Positions 37,102 to 46,438 are shown, counted from the stretch's first letter. The stretch: DNA of 64,000 bases from Anaerolineae bacterium (GCA_023384415.1 JAHDWJ010000030.1:17025-81024); one strand, 5' to 3'. Numbers and translations are program-made. Notes: generated from the sequence alone by a model not told the origin.

Positions 37102-37252
37102 AGGCCCTTGACTCTGGAATAAGGTGATAAATCAGTCGGATAAAAGTAAATATCTAATCAGTTTCTCTAGGGATTGAACCCAATTTCATAGGAAGGTAGG
37201 CCAATCCATAGCTAATGCCTGAATAGTTAAGGGAAAGATAGGGCATGTTGGC

Positions 37253-38092
37253 CTATAACCCCTTGATACGGGTGATGAGGCGGCTGACGATAGACCGTTT
37301 CTCTTCGGGGGATTGGTCTGGTGTTTCAATAGGAACTCCCCGGCGCGTCGTTTGTGTAGGTGGCAGCACTTGTTTGGGTTTCTTTACCATGACTGGCTCA
37401 ACGATGCCAGCTTGAATCAACCCATAGACAATGCGCCTGACTTCAAAATCGTTGAGATTGTTACCCTGAGCGATCTGACGGATGCTGTTCCGAGGATTGA
37501 TGAAGGAAATGACTCGCCATTCTTCAACTGTCAGGTTGATGTTACGCAGTCGGGCGGTTGGCTTGTCTGTAAATTTTAGGGCAATGTCCAGGTCTGGAAT
37601 TTCTTCTTGTAGCCGCTCCCATTCTTTGAGGCGGCGGCTGCCTTCCATGATCACCCCTTCTAAATCAATGGGAATGGTGATGCGTTCTGGTGGGGGCAGC
37701 TTGTTGGCCTCAAACTGAAAGGTGCCATCAGCCCAAGTGAACAGCTTGTATACTACGTCTAACACGTATTGCCGTACACTCTGGATGATATCTCCCTGAG
37801 TGACGTAGTTGGCCTGGATGAGCATGTGGCCCAACTGCTTGTCACTTTTGTCTGCCGCTCGTGATTGGATAGCTGCGCTTTGCTCAACGGTGAGTTTGCC
37901 CGCGTGTTGCAAAATTTGGGAGAGGCTGCCTTCCTGGTTGCCGACGGTTGCATGAATGAGTTTCCCTTCACGGAAGGACATCCGGGCTGGCTCGGCGCCA
38001 TGAATAGTAAGTACCCCTGTTTTGCGGGCCAGGGCAATGAGATTGAGGAGTTGGGTTGTGGAGAAGTCGCGCAGGTTGCCTTTTAGGGCCAT
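37253..38092 (-). CDS. DUF4388 (PATAN-like) protein
   Basis: The protein has 279 residues. The first 100 residues match DUF4388 (MALKGNLRDFSTTQLLNLIA, KTGVLTIHG, ARMSFREGKLIHA), a domain found in signalling proteins of deep-branching bacteria and linked to small-GTPase or response-regulator systems. A second part (about 90-160) continues with LGHMLIQANYVTQGDIIQ and a TFQFE segment. Residues 190-250 look like a winged-helix (VEEWRVISFINPRNSIRQIAQ). The tail is basic and Pro-rich. A consensus promoter (38248-38276) lies 155 bp upstream and probably drives this gene and the GTPase. Confidence 0.8.
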   Translation of the reverse strand: MALKGNLRDFSTTQLLNLIALARKTGVLTIHGAEPARMSFREGKLIHATVGNQEGSLSQILQHAGKLTVEQSAAIQSRAADKSDKQLGHMLIQANYVTQGDIIQSVRQYVLDVVYKLFTWADGTFQFEANKLPPPERITIPIDLEGVIMEGSRRLKEWERLQEEIPDLDIALKFTDKPTARLRNINLTVEEWRVISFINPRNSIRQIAQGNNLNDFEVRRIVYGLIQAGIVEPVMVKKPKQVLPPTQTTRRGVPIETPDQSPEEKRSIVSRLITRIKGL

Positions 38093-38247
38093 AGGTTTAT
38101 TTCCTGCTATGAATGTGACGCGTGGCTGAGGATGGATGATGAATTACGCTCCGACCATAAGGGATTATCCATCCTTCATCGTCTGCCTTTTGTCGTTTCA
38201 TTGTAAAGTTAATTTTAACATGCTGAATATGGCATTAAACGCGAGGC

Positions 38248-38276
38248 ATTATAGCCCCTGGTAGGGGTATCGTCAA
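38248..38276 (-). promoter_or_regulatory. Strong promoter of the DUF4388-GTPase genes with a palindrome in the spacer
   Basis: On the minus strand TTGACG (38271-38276), 17 bases, then TATAAT (38248-38253). The spacer contains CCCCTACCAGGGG, a 5-bp inverted repeat with a 3-base centre. That could be an operator that blocks polymerase. Confidence 0.75.
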
Positions 38277-38296
38277 CAGGCTATTGGAACTATTCG

Positions 38297-40717
38297 TTAT
38301 GGGGTTCGCGGCCGCGTTCGTCGCCAGGTTATGAGAAGCCCCAATCCGACCGTGCCCCCTAACAGCCATATCCAGGGAAAGGAAGTCGCGGCCGCAGCTT
38401 CATCTATTTCTGGTTCAGCCCCCCAATTCAAGATAACCAGGGGTAAATCATGATCCGTTGCCTGGTAGGGCAGACCGGTCACGCTGACATCCCCACCTAA
38501 AATATCTGGATAGTCAGCATTTACATGGAGAATGGTGGCCTGGGCCAGATGTTCGGCCAGGGCGGGGGAGAGGAAAATGCCGTCAATCAGTTGGGATGCC
38601 CCACTGAAGACAAAGCTGTACCGTTCCCCTTCTGGCACGGTGGCCAGGGCGTTGCTAAACCCCGTTTCGGCCAATTTTTGCAGGGGCGGGCTGAGGAAAT
38701 AATCATTGAAATCTCCCATAATAACAATATGGGCCTGACCATTGCTCAGGAATTCTTGGCCCAGTTGGTTAACATAGGCAGCCTGGGCCAATCGTTCCTT
38801 TTCGGTTTCAGCTTCTCCACCTCGTTTGGATTTGAAATGGTTGACCAGGACGGTAACGGGCTGCTCTTGAATGAGGAGATTGACCTGGAGCGGCGGCCGC
38901 GAAAATAATGGTTGTTCCCCTCCCAGGCAGGTTATAGATGAGTCACTGATGCCCGTTGGCACGGAGGAGCAGGTTTGCCGCAGCTGCACCGCCTGGACTT
39001 GAACGATACGTGGATCTGTTAGTAAAGCCAGATCAATACCCCGTACATCCGGGCTTTCCCGGTGGCTGACGGCGTAGGTGAAGCCGCACGTTTGGGCCAC
39101 TTCATTGGCCAGGTCGAGCAGCAGGTTGGCCTTTTCAATTTCCTGGATGCCGATGACGGTGGGGCAGCCCAGGGTGGTGTGAATAGCATAGGCCAGTTTA
39201 CTCTGCTTGAGGCGGATTTCGATAGGCAGCGGCTTGGGTTCGGCGTCATCGCCGGTGTCGTCCAGATTGTCAAAATGGTTTTCGACATTGAAGCTGGCGA
39301 AGCTAATTTGGTGTGACTGTAAGGGTGGGGCCACCGGGGCGGGTTGGGCTGGGGCGCGGGTAAGGGTGAGTGCGGCCGCGTCCTGCTGCACAATCTTGAA
39401 CTGATCAAAATGATAAATGAGGGGGCCAACCAACCCTGCCACCTGGTCTCCTGTTTTGACCTGGGGAAAGCCAGTACAGTTGGTATCATTGGTATGTAAG
39501 ACAGGGATGATCTGGCCAATGGGATCGCTGATCTGGTGACGGATGACACGGGTCAGGCCACTGTCTAGCCGTACAACGGCGAAGCTGCATACCTGAATGG
39601 TGGGGCCAACGACCCGGCTAGTGGGCAGGCTAACGCGCATCGCTTCATACGGTTCGTAATACACGGCCGCGGCCGCATTGTCTGCTGGGGGGTTTACCTC
39701 AATCGCTATTGGTAAAGGATTTCCCTGGCTTTCTACCATTATTTCTAGCCCATCATCATCCAATTCAGTGAAGCCAAAAAATTCTGTTACCAGCCCAGTG
39801 ATTAAAACATGATCGCCGATTTGGGTGCGAGGTGACTGCCGCCCTAAAAACAAAGCGATCCCATCTGAGGTAGCCGGATCACCATCTTCACTGCCGGGGA
39901 TGTCTTGGACAAACAGGGTGTAATAGGTTTGGCCGCTACTGTTGCGGTCGCGGTAAACGCCCGTCACTACAGCCCGGAAAGTGACGATTTCATTCACCCG
40001 TGCGGCTACCGGCCCATTGCCCTGTATCTGGCCGATGGCGAGCAGGTTGCGTGTTTCTTCGGGGGTGGTGCATACACCGTCAAATTGGAGTATGCCAGGG
40101 GTGGGGACACGCTGGGGCTGCCAATCGGCAGCGGTATTGGTATCGCAATTGGCCGGCACACGTTCGATGCTCTGCCCGGTAAACACACCAAGCACGGCTG
40201 GCTCAAACAAGGTAGTTTTATTACCATAATTGACCCCATCATTGATCACATTGGCCTGATTTAACAATACAACTTCATCTCCCCCATTGGCCAGGGCAAG
40301 AGAGCCGGTAGCCCACAACCGGTAAGGACGCATATCAGGGACATCGGGGTTGGTGTCCCGTATTTCATAATCGGGGTTGTGACTGAACAGGGCATGAAAA
40401 CCCCTGGCTGTCTGGGCAATGACAATGGCCTGACCTGGAGCGATGGTGGACCCTTCGGGAAAGCGGACCATCCCTTCATTGCCACCACTGCTGGTGGCAT
40501 CCCCTATTTTGATGTCGCTCAGGTCCAAAATTTGTAAGCCGATGTTGGCAATTTCGATCCATTCTTCGTCTTCATCCCGGCCTGGGGTGTCGTAATAAAC
40601 TTCAGTGATGAGGAGAGGGAGAGGGGGTGGGGGTTGGGAAGCGGCCGCGTTCATATCCACACCGGCCCAGAGCAGAAAACATAAGCCTAAAAACTGGATT
40701 GCATATCGTTTTACCAT
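38297..40717 (-). CDS. Secreted LTD-domain endonuclease/exonuclease/phosphatase, tail-anchored
   Basis: The protein has 806 residues. A signal peptide is followed by a lamin-tail domain at about 35-170 (LLITEVYYDTPGRDEDEEWIEIAN). An OB-like or linker region spans about 215-460, and an ExeM/NucH-type nuclease-like EEP domain about 475-770 (SFNVENHFDN with the metal Asn-Glu, GIQEIEK, VNHFKSKRGG, MGDFND, DHDLPLVI). It ends in a membrane helix (FPWIWLLGGTVGLGLLI) and a basic tail, so it is anchored to the surface. It probably degrades extracellular DNA for nutrients. A GAGGAG ribosome site supports ATG 40717. Confidence 0.87.
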   Translation of the reverse strand: MVKRYAIQFLGLCFLLWAGVDMNAAASQPPPPLPLLITEVYYDTPGRDEDEEWIEIANIGLQILDLSDIKIGDATSSGGNEGMVRFPEGSTIAPGQAIVIAQTARGFHALFSHNPDYEIRDTNPDVPDMRPYRLWATGSLALANGGDEVVLLNQANVINDGVNYGNKTTLFEPAVLGVFTGQSIERVPANCDTNTAADWQPQRVPTPGILQFDGVCTTPEETRNLLAIGQIQGNGPVAARVNEIVTFRAVVTGVYRDRNSSGQTYYTLFVQDIPGSEDGDPATSDGIALFLGRQSPRTQIGDHVLITGLVTEFFGFTELDDDGLEIMVESQGNPLPIAIEVNPPADNAAAAVYYEPYEAMRVSLPTSRVVGPTIQVCSFAVVRLDSGLTRVIRHQISDPIGQIIPVLHTNDTNCTGFPQVKTGDQVAGLVGPLIYHFDQFKIVQQDAAALTLTRAPAQPAPVAPPLQSHQISFASFNVENHFDNLDDTGDDAEPKPLPIEIRLKQSKLAYAIHTTLGCPTVIGIQEIEKANLLLDLANEVAQTCGFTYAVSHRESPDVRGIDLALLTDPRIVQVQAVQLRQTCSSVPTGISDSSITCLGGEQPLFSRPPLQVNLLIQEQPVTVLVNHFKSKRGGEAETEKERLAQAAYVNQLGQEFLSNGQAHIVIMGDFNDYFLSPPLQKLAETGFSNALATVPEGERYSFVFSGASQLIDGIFLSPALAEHLAQATILHVNADYPDILGGDVSVTGLPYQATDHDLPLVILNWGAEPEIDEAAAATSFPWIWLLGGTVGLGLLITWRRTRPRTP

Positions 40718-40799
40718 AGCCGGAACTCCTCTGAAAAATAGCCCCAGATAAAAGAAATAGGGATTTAGAAAGGAACAGGCATGTAGAGGCGTATTGCTA

Positions 40800-40917
40800 T
40801 ACCCATCGTGGTCATAAAGTGATATTCCAGTTGGAGAGTAGAGACTAGAGACTGGGGACTGGTTAATCTCGAGTCTCCAGTCTCACTGAAAATGTCAGTT
40901 TATGACCGTTGGCAGTA
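40800..40917. mobile_element. Element family C, copy 1 (TA-flanked, about 118 bp)
   Basis: The ends are imperfect inverted repeats: TACCCATCGTGGTCATAAAG at the left and the reverse complement of TACTGCCAACGGTCATAAAC at the right. Both are flanked by TA (40798-40799 and 40918-40919), as for Tc1/mariner or IS630-type MITEs. A GAGACTGG-type palindrome lies in the middle. It shares the sequence of copies at 50909 and 58499. Confidence 0.75.
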
Positions 40918-41167
40918 TATACTGGCAGCAGGCATAATTTGCGGGTTTTTCGCCCTGTCGCCCCCTCGCGTTGTCGCCGCGTCAGGTATAACGCCCTACG
41001 GCAAATCCTGTAGGACCAAATTTTTTTCTGACCAAAACAAAGGTTATAATTAGTCGGGAAGATAACATGAATTTGTCTTTCATTCAATCAACATTTTATT
41101 ATGTATATTCTCTTACGAATAGCCGCATTTTTGTAGCTCTTGGCAATGTGAAACAGGCGTTTACACT

Positions 41168-41440
41168 ATGAACCAGGATGAACCTCGTTTTACCTATCAG
41201 GAAGTGATCCATCCCCCGTACCAGGTGGGAGAATGGACGGTGACGCCAGTAGTTCGTGCGGCCGCGATCCGGCTGCCCTTTGGGGGTCTGGTATGGAACC
41301 GGCCTACGGCTGTGATCATGCGGCAAGGGGATAACACCATCCACCTGGCCATCCCTGATGTCACCCGCTATGCTCAAATCGGGGCCATGGCGGCGGGGGC
41401 CGGGTTAGCCCTACTTTTTTGGTGGTTGGTTAAGAGGTGA
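41168..41440 (+). CDS. Small C-terminally membrane-anchored protein of unknown function
   Basis: The protein has 90 residues. The N-terminal 65 residues are soluble (EVIHPPYQVGEWTVTPVVRA, PFGGLVWNRPTAVIM), and the last 22 form one membrane helix with a basic end (AGLALLFWWLVKR). I do not recognise the family. The next gene, a GerW-like protein, begins 78 bp after the stop and also carries a C-terminal helix. The two may act together at the membrane. Confidence 0.65.
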   Translation: MNQDEPRFTYQEVIHPPYQVGEWTVTPVVRAAAIRLPFGGLVWNRPTAVIMRQGDNTIHLAIPDVTRYAQIGAMAAGAGLALLFWWLVKR

Positions 41441-41518
41441 CTTGCAGAGTTGCAGGCAACGATTTTGCTTTGCCGCTTTGCGCCTTTGTTCACTTTGCCC
41501 CGCTTTAGGAGAAACATC

Positions 41519-41944
41519 ATGTCAGAACAATTAGGTACAATTTTTGCGACTTCGGTGCAAAACCAGAGTGAAGCCAACGCGCTGTTGGAAAAATTGGTGG
41601 CCACGGCACGACCGGAAGCGGTGTACAGCCTGCCGGTGACCCAAGGGGAGTTTACGGTGATTACAGCTTCGGAACTGTACACCAGCCTGGGGTTTGGCTT
41701 TGGTCACGGCGGGGGTGGGGGCACGGCCCCGGCTGAGTCTGAAACGGCCGGGCAGGAAGGATATGGTGGGGGTGGCGGCGGCGGTGGGGGTGGGGTCGCG
41801 GCCGCACGCCCCGTTGCCGCTATCATCATTACCCCTAAACGAGTCCAGGTAGAGCCAATTGTGGATGTAACCAAAATTTCCCTGGCCTTCTTTACCACCT
41901 TTGGGGCCATGCTGCTCATGCTTCGTAATATGAAGAAAAAGTAA
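41519..41944 (+). CDS. GerW/YtfJ-like protein with C-terminal membrane helix
   Basis: The protein has 141 residues. GerW (YtfJ) features are clear: EAVYSLPVTQGEFTVITASE, then GFGFGHGGGGG and a second glycine tract (YGGGGGGGGGG), then VAAIIITPKRVQVEPIVD. In Bacillus the homologue is a spore-germination protein, but the family also occurs outside spore formers. Unlike YtfJ it ends with a hydrophobic helix (AFFTTFGAMLLML) and a basic tail. ATG 41519 has an AGGAGA ribosome site. The stop is part of repeat B copy 2. Confidence 0.82.
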   Translation: MSEQLGTIFATSVQNQSEANALLEKLVATARPEAVYSLPVTQGEFTVITASELYTSLGFGFGHGGGGGTAPAESETAGQEGYGGGGGGGGGGVAAARPVAAIIITPKRVQVEPIVDVTKISLAFFTTFGAMLLMLRNMKKK

Positions 41945-42029
41945 CATCTCCGTAAAACAGGCACCCTTTGGAAGGTTTGACCCAAGAGCTTGCCCATTAC
42001 AGAAACCATCCGAAGGTTCGCCCAACTTT
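41941..42029. repeat. Repeat family B, copy 2 (after the GerW-like gene)
   Basis: It begins GTAACATCTCCGTAAAAC; its first TAA is the stop codon of the gene. Inverted arms centred on CCTTTGGAAGG and CCATCCGAAGG are partly decayed. It matches the copy at 8898-8985 over most of its length. Confidence 0.75.
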
Positions 42030-42060
42030 CTGACATTCTTTCCCTGCGTGGCTCTCTCCC

Positions 42061-42504
42061 ATGTTCACCGTGCGGCCGGCCCAGGCCCCAGACCAGATCG
42101 CCATCAGGCAGCTCATCCGAGCCAGCCGGCTAAACCCGATGGGTCTCAATTGGGCCAATTTCCTGGTAGCTGAATCTGATGAGGGGCTGTTTATTGGTTG
42201 TGGGCAGATCAAAACCCACCAGGATGGGACACGGGAGTTAGCTTCTATTGCGGTAATACCAGCCTGGCGCGGCCGTCATGTTGCCGCCACCCTTATCCAC
42301 GAACTATTGCGCCAATCCCCCCGCCCTCTTTACCTGATGTGCGGCTCTCGCCTCATCCCGTTTTATCAAAAATTCGGCTTTCAAGAACTCACCCCCCCAA
42401 CCCCCATCCCCAAGCCGTTTCGCTTCTTTCGTCGCCTGGTCACATTGATTAGCCGCTTCAGCCCTGGCAGTGATTATCTGGCAGTTATGAGGGCTGAGGA
42501 CTGA
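42061..42504 (+). CDS. GNAT family N-acetyltransferase
   Basis: The protein has 147 residues. The start (MFTVRPAQAPDQIAIRQLIR), the motif A acetyl-CoA loop (IAVIPAWRGRHVAATLIHEL) and the motif B segment (IPFYQKFGFQEL) are typical. The tail is basic (FRFFRRLVTLISRF). The substrate is unknown. It stands between repeat B and the lon promoter region and shares no obvious operon. Confidence 0.82.
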   Translation: MFTVRPAQAPDQIAIRQLIRASRLNPMGLNWANFLVAESDEGLFIGCGQIKTHQDGTRELASIAVIPAWRGRHVAATLIHELLRQSPRPLYLMCGSRLIPFYQKFGFQELTPPTPIPKPFRFFRRLVTLISRFSPGSDYLAVMRAED

Positions 42505-42660
42505 GTGATTCGCTGCTCGCAAACTCGCTCACTCACATACTTACTAAACCATCGTCCAGGTGTTGTTAATTCAATTCTGATATACAGGCGAAGGAATTCC
42601 TTTATACTCTCTGCCTATGACTAGTTTACCAATGAGTGATCTTGTGTTCCGGTTAAACCT

Positions 42661-42689
42661 TTGTCATAATCTTATTAACTGTGATAAAT
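42661..42689 (+). promoter_or_regulatory. Probable promoter of lon
   Basis: TTGTCA (42661-42666) is followed after 17 bases by ATAAAT (42684-42689), 34 bases before ATG. The ribosome site GGGAG lies just before the start. No heat-shock inverted repeat of CIRCE type is visible. Confidence 0.5.
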
Positions 42690-42723
42690 CGCCCCAAAAC
42701 ATAGCTAAAACGGGAGTAAACGC

Positions 42724-45147
42724 ATGACCCTAGATACGTCTGTTTTCCCAACTTTACCGGTAGTGCCCTTACGAGGTGGTGTCGTTTTTCCTGGTGTTAC
42801 CACGACCATCTCCATCGGCCGCAAACGGAGTCACGCGGCCGCTCAAGCTGCCGGCCAGCACCGTGGTCAAATCCTCATCATGGTGCAATATGATAACCAG
42901 CTAGAAGACCCCGGCGACCACGATTTGATCCCGGTGGCCGTTTTAGCGACGGTACGAGATGTGATGCGGGCACCCAATACCGGTCTCCAAATGTTGGTAG
43001 AGCTGCACCGGCGGGTTCGTTTTGAAGGATTGGTGCAAAAAGAGCCTTATTTACGCGGCCGCTACAGCGAAATAAGCAACGCCAACGACACCATCCACCA
43101 GCCCCTCATGGCCGAAACCATCGCCTACGTTGAAAAATACGCTGAATCATTAGGCGAGGTCAACAAACAAGTTTTAGAAACCATGCGCAGCCGCCGCACC
43201 GCCGGAGAACTGGCCGACTACCTGGCTGGTCTCTTCAACCTTCCCTTCGACAAAGAAACGCAGATCTTAGTGCAAACAGATGGGCTGCGGCGGTTGGAAA
43301 TGGTGCGCGAACATGTCTCCCAAGAGCTGCTCATTGTTCAGATGCGCCAGAAAATCCAGCAAGACGCCCGTGAAAGTGCCGACAAAGCCCAAAAAGATTA
43401 CATCTTGCGCGAACAAATCAAAGCCATCCGTAAAGAGCTAGGCGAAGATGAAGAAAACCCCATCGAAGATATGCGTAACCGGATCGCCAAAGCTGAAATG
43501 CCCGAAGAAGTCGAAAAGCGGGCCCTTAAAGAACTCAAGCGGCTCGATCAGCAGCCACCCCAATCCGCCGAGGCTGGGGTTATCCGCACCTACCTGGAAT
43601 GGCTAGTAGATTTACCCTGGTCCATCAGCACCGAAGACAATCTTGATATTAACCATGTCCGCGAGGTACTGGATGAAGACCATTACGGTCTGGAAGATGT
43701 TAAAGAGCGCATTGTCGAATATGTGGCCGTGCGTAAACTGGCCGGGAACAAGATGAAAGGGGCCATCGTCAACTTGAGCGGCCCCCCCGGTGTGGGCAAA
43801 ACCTCCATCGCTACCTCCGTAGCCCGAGCGATGGGACGCAAAATGATTCGTATCAGCCTGGGTGGGGTACGAGATGAAGCAGAAATACGGGGACACCGGC
43901 GTACCTATATCGGGGCTTTGCCGGGGCGGATCATCCGCGCCTTACGAGATGCCGGGACCAACAACCCGATCATCGTCCTGGATGAAATTGATAAGCTGGG
44001 CGCCGATTGGCGCGGCGATCCCAGCTCTGCTTTGTTGGAAGTGTTAGACCCGGCGCAAAATTTCAGTTTCGCCGACCATTATCTGGAACTCCCCTTTGAT
44101 CTGAGCCAGATTATCTTCATCACCACTTCCAACCAACTCAGCACCATCCCTGGTCCCTTGCTCGACCGGATGGAGACGATTATGATGCCTGGGTATATTG
44201 AAGATGAGAAAGTCGCCATTGCCCAGCAATATTTGATCAAAAAACAGTTAGAAGCACACGGCATTTCTGATGAGATAGATGTCACTATTCCCGAACCAGC
44301 CATCCGCCAAATGATTCGTCATTACACTTACGAAGCTGGGGTGCGCCAGGCCGAACGGAACCTGGGCACGATTATCCGCAAGTTAGCCGTCAAAGTGGCC
44401 GGGGGTGAAAGTGGCCCCTTTACCGTTAAAGAAACCGACCTCGAGACATTCCTCGGCCCAGAGAAGTTTACGCACGGTACTGTTGAAGAGAATGATGAAG
44501 TGGGGGTGGTAACCGGATTGGCTGTCAACAGTTTTGGTGGTGACACCCTGGCGATTGAGGTAAGTCTGAGCGAGGGGAACGGCAAAATCACCCTTACCGG
44601 TTCCTTAGGGGATGTGATGCGGGAATCTATTCAGGCGGCTCTGACGTATGCCCGCGCCAACGCCCGCACGTTGGGGTTGGACCCAACGATTTTTGATAAG
44701 GTCAATGTGCATGTTCACGTACCCGCTGGGGCAACCCCTAAAGATGGCCCCAGTGCCGGGATTGGTATGGCGACAGCGATTATCTCTGCCTTTACCCGCC
44801 GGCCGGTACGTCGTGATGTGGCCATGACCGGTGAGGTAACGCTGCGGGGCAAAGTGTTGGCGATTGGCGGCTTAAAGCAGAAGGCGATTGCCGCGCACCG
44901 GGCCGGGATTAAGACGGTGCTGTTCCCTAAAGAGAACGCCAAAGATTTGCCTGATTTGCCAGAACAAATTCGCCAGGAGTTGACTCTGGTGCCGGTGGCT
45001 CATCTGGATGATGTTATGGGTCAGGCCCTTCTGCCTACCAATGAGTCCCCCTTCACCATTGTCACCTCGCCCTCTGTAGAGACGGCCCTCAATATCCCCC
45101 CGCCGGTGGGAAATGGATCGGGGGATAAAATGCCGGTACAGGCGTAG
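42724..45147 (+). CDS. lon: ATP-dependent protease Lon
   Basis: Lon degrades misfolded and regulatory proteins. The protein has 807 residues, normal for LonA. The substrate-binding N-domain covers about 1-205, then a coiled-coil linker. The AAA+ domain has Walker [10 protein letters not shown] near 353 and Walker [10 protein letters not shown]. The protease domain has the Ser-Lys dyad at Ser 677 ([12 protein letters not shown]) and Lys 720 ([11 protein letters not shown]). The short acidic, Pro-rich tail is not conserved. A strong terminator follows at 45283. Confidence 0.97.
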   Translation: MTLDTSVFPTLPVVPLRGGVVFPGVTTTISIGRKRSHAAAQAAGQHRGQILIMVQYDNQLEDPGDHDLIPVAVLATVRDVMRAPNTGLQMLVELHRRVRFEGLVQKEPYLRGRYSEISNANDTIHQPLMAETIAYVEKYAESLGEVNKQVLETMRSRRTAGELADYLAGLFNLPFDKETQILVQTDGLRRLEMVREHVSQELLIVQMRQKIQQDARESADKAQKDYILREQIKAIRKELGEDEENPIEDMRNRIAKAEMPEEVEKRALKELKRLDQQPPQSAEAGVIRTYLEWLVDLPWSISTEDNLDINHVREVLDEDHYGLEDVKERIVEYVAVRKLAGNKMKGAIVNLSGPPGVGKTSIATSVARAMGRKMIRISLGGVRDEAEIRGHRRTYIGALPGRIIRALRDAGTNNPIIVLDEIDKLGADWRGDPSSALLEVLDPAQNFSFADHYLELPFDLSQIIFITTSNQLSTIPGPLLDRMETIMMPGYIEDEKVAIAQQYLIKKQLEAHGISDEIDVTIPEPAIRQMIRHYTYEAGVRQAERNLGTIIRKLAVKVAGGESGPFTVKETDLETFLGPEKFTHGTVEENDEVGVVTGLAVNSFGGDTLAIEVSLSEGNGKITLTGSLGDVMRESIQAALTYARANARTLGLDPTIFDKVNVHVHVPAGATPKDGPSAGIGMATAIISAFTRRPVRRDVAMTGEVTLRGKVLAIGGLKQKAIAAHRAGIKTVLFPKENAKDLPDLPEQIRQELTLVPVAHLDDVMGQALLPTNESPFTIVTSPSVETALNIPPPVGNGSGDKMPVQA

Positions 45148-45171
45148 AAGCAGATAGGGCCAACTTAGAGA

Positions 45172-45266
45172 GTGGAGTCTGGTGTTTTTTGAGCTGACCA
45201 CTGGTTATTAGTGTAGTAGTGTATTGGTTATTACCACTGGTGAAATCAATTTTTACCAGTGCCCAG
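45172..45266 (+). mobile_element. MITE family A, copy 3, with 7-bp target duplication TTAGAGA
   Basis: This 95-bp element is flanked by TTAGAGA at 45165-45171 and 45267-45273. The left end GTGGAGTCTG and right end CAGTGCCCAG are the family ends with decay. It lies between the lon stop and the lon terminator. Confidence 0.85.
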
Positions 45267-45282
45267 TTAGAGAAAGAAATGG

Positions 45283-45321
45283 AACACCCCTTCGTCAGGC
45301 TTTGGCGAAGGGGTGTTTTTT
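45283..45321 (+). terminator. Rho-independent terminator after lon
   Basis: A 12-bp perfect stem (45283-45294 with 45306-45317) with an 11-base loop is followed by a T-run. It is separated from the lon stop by a MITE. Confidence 0.9.
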
Positions 45322-45405
45322 GATGCGGCCGCTGGTTATTCTAGAAACCATTCTCCAGCAAGCCAGGCGACTCAACTATCTGCCTGTTTCACTTTTTGCA
45401 GAAGC

Positions 45406-45459
45406 GGGGAAGCTGACCGGGTCCAGATTGGTTCAATCGCCGAAGATTGAACCAATCTA
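45406..45459 (+). repeat. Repeat family D, copy 1 (perfect 14-bp hairpin)
   Basis: AGATTGGTTCAATC (45425-45438) and GATTGAACCAATCT (45445-45458) are perfect inverted arms. The leader GGGGAAGCTGACC is shared with copy 2 at 46443, in the same direction. The two copies flank the PIN/antitoxin pair. Confidence 0.8.
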
Positions 45460-45640
45460 GCAAAAGTAAGTGGGCGAGGCAGGTGAGAAGTTATGCTTAC
45501 CGCTATTCCTTGGTGCTGGTCCACCTACCCCCCCTACAACCTGGCGGTGAAATGGGGAGCGCTCTCTGTTAATCATTCAACAATTCACCAATTAATTATG
45601 CCCAAACCCTGTCCTGCCTTTACAATGCAGATGTGAAGGG

Positions 45641-46060
45641 TTAAAGCCAGGGGTTAATGAGGGAAACGTTGGTATCTCTGAAGTCGGCTTCGTTGCGGGT
45701 GACGAGGATGCAGTTGTGATAAAGGGCCAGAGCCGCAATGAGGGAATCAAAAGCTGATAAGGGCCGTCCGATGCTTTCAAGGCGACTTGTTAGCTTACCC
45801 CAAGCCAGCATTACTTCAATATTCAGGACCAGAATGCGGCCGCTAAAACGATCCAATAACTCATCGTGTAACCAACGGTTTAGGGTCTCTTTGCGGGCTG
45901 AATCGGGCAATTTCTCTATTCCTTTCTTCAGTTCACCCAGCGTGATAACACTCAAATAAACTTGCTCGGCATCCAGGGTATCCAGCCATTGCAGAACCAT
46001 TGGCTCAGGTTGTCGGGCTACCAGCTCGGAAATGACGTTAGTATCAAGCAGATATTTCAT
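45641..46060 (-). CDS. PIN-domain ribonuclease toxin (VapC/FitB-like)
   Basis: The protein has 139 residues and belongs to the VapC-type metal-dependent RNases. The N-terminal metal site is LLDTNVISE, with acids in TLGELKKG and SAFDSLIAA and a later TRNEADF near the C-terminus, so the four-acid set is present. The start ATG overlaps the antitoxin stop (ATGA, 46057-46060), typical of an antitoxin-first operon. The pair sits between the two copies of hairpin repeat D. Targets cannot be told from sequence. Confidence 0.9.
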   Translation of the reverse strand: MKYLLDTNVISELVARQPEPMVLQWLDTLDAEQVYLSVITLGELKKGIEKLPDSARKETLNRWLHDELLDRFSGRILVLNIEVMLAWGKLTSRLESIGRPLSAFDSLIAALALYHNCILVTRNEADFRDTNVSLINPWL

Positions 46061-46311
46061 AGTGACACATCACGAATGGGGCTGTTATCTCTGATCAAGT
46101 CCAAATCAACCCCCACCAGCGGTGATTCACGGAAAAATTGGGACAGCTTTTTTTGGCTGGAGACCATTTTGCGGTAGTCGCTATAGGACAAAATAATGGC
46201 CGTCTCGACGCCGCGTTTGGTGATGATCTGAGGGCCATCGCTCAAGGCTTTTTCTACCAGTTCGCTTAATTTATTTTTTGCTTCTTGTAGTTGCCAGGTG
46301 TGTTGTAACAT
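46057..46311 (-). CDS. Phd/YefM-type antitoxin
   Basis: The protein has 84 residues. The N-terminal region follows the Phd/YefM fold (TWQLQEAKNKLSELVEKALS, then PQIITKRGVETAIILS and YRKMV). It should bind DNA at its own promoter and neutralise the toxin through its C-terminal part. It is first in the operon, and its stop overlaps the toxin start. Confidence 0.88.
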   Translation of the reverse strand: MLQHTWQLQEAKNKLSELVEKALSDGPQIITKRGVETAIILSYSDYRKMVSSQKKLSQFFRESPLVGVDLDLIRDNSPIRDVSL

Positions 46312-46438
46312 ACATATCTCCTGTCTAGTCTGGCTAGATTGTAGATTGAGGGGTGTATGGTTGTCAAGTGAGGAGGGCGAGACAGGTGCGCGTCACATTT
46401 GTGGATACGAAGTGACACGGTCGGGAGACCGGCCACAG

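Noticed and set aside
45224-45460. A 78-codon ORF running over MITE A3 and repeat D1
   Set aside because: It is built from the MITE, the lon terminator and the hairpin repeat, with no recognisable domain.
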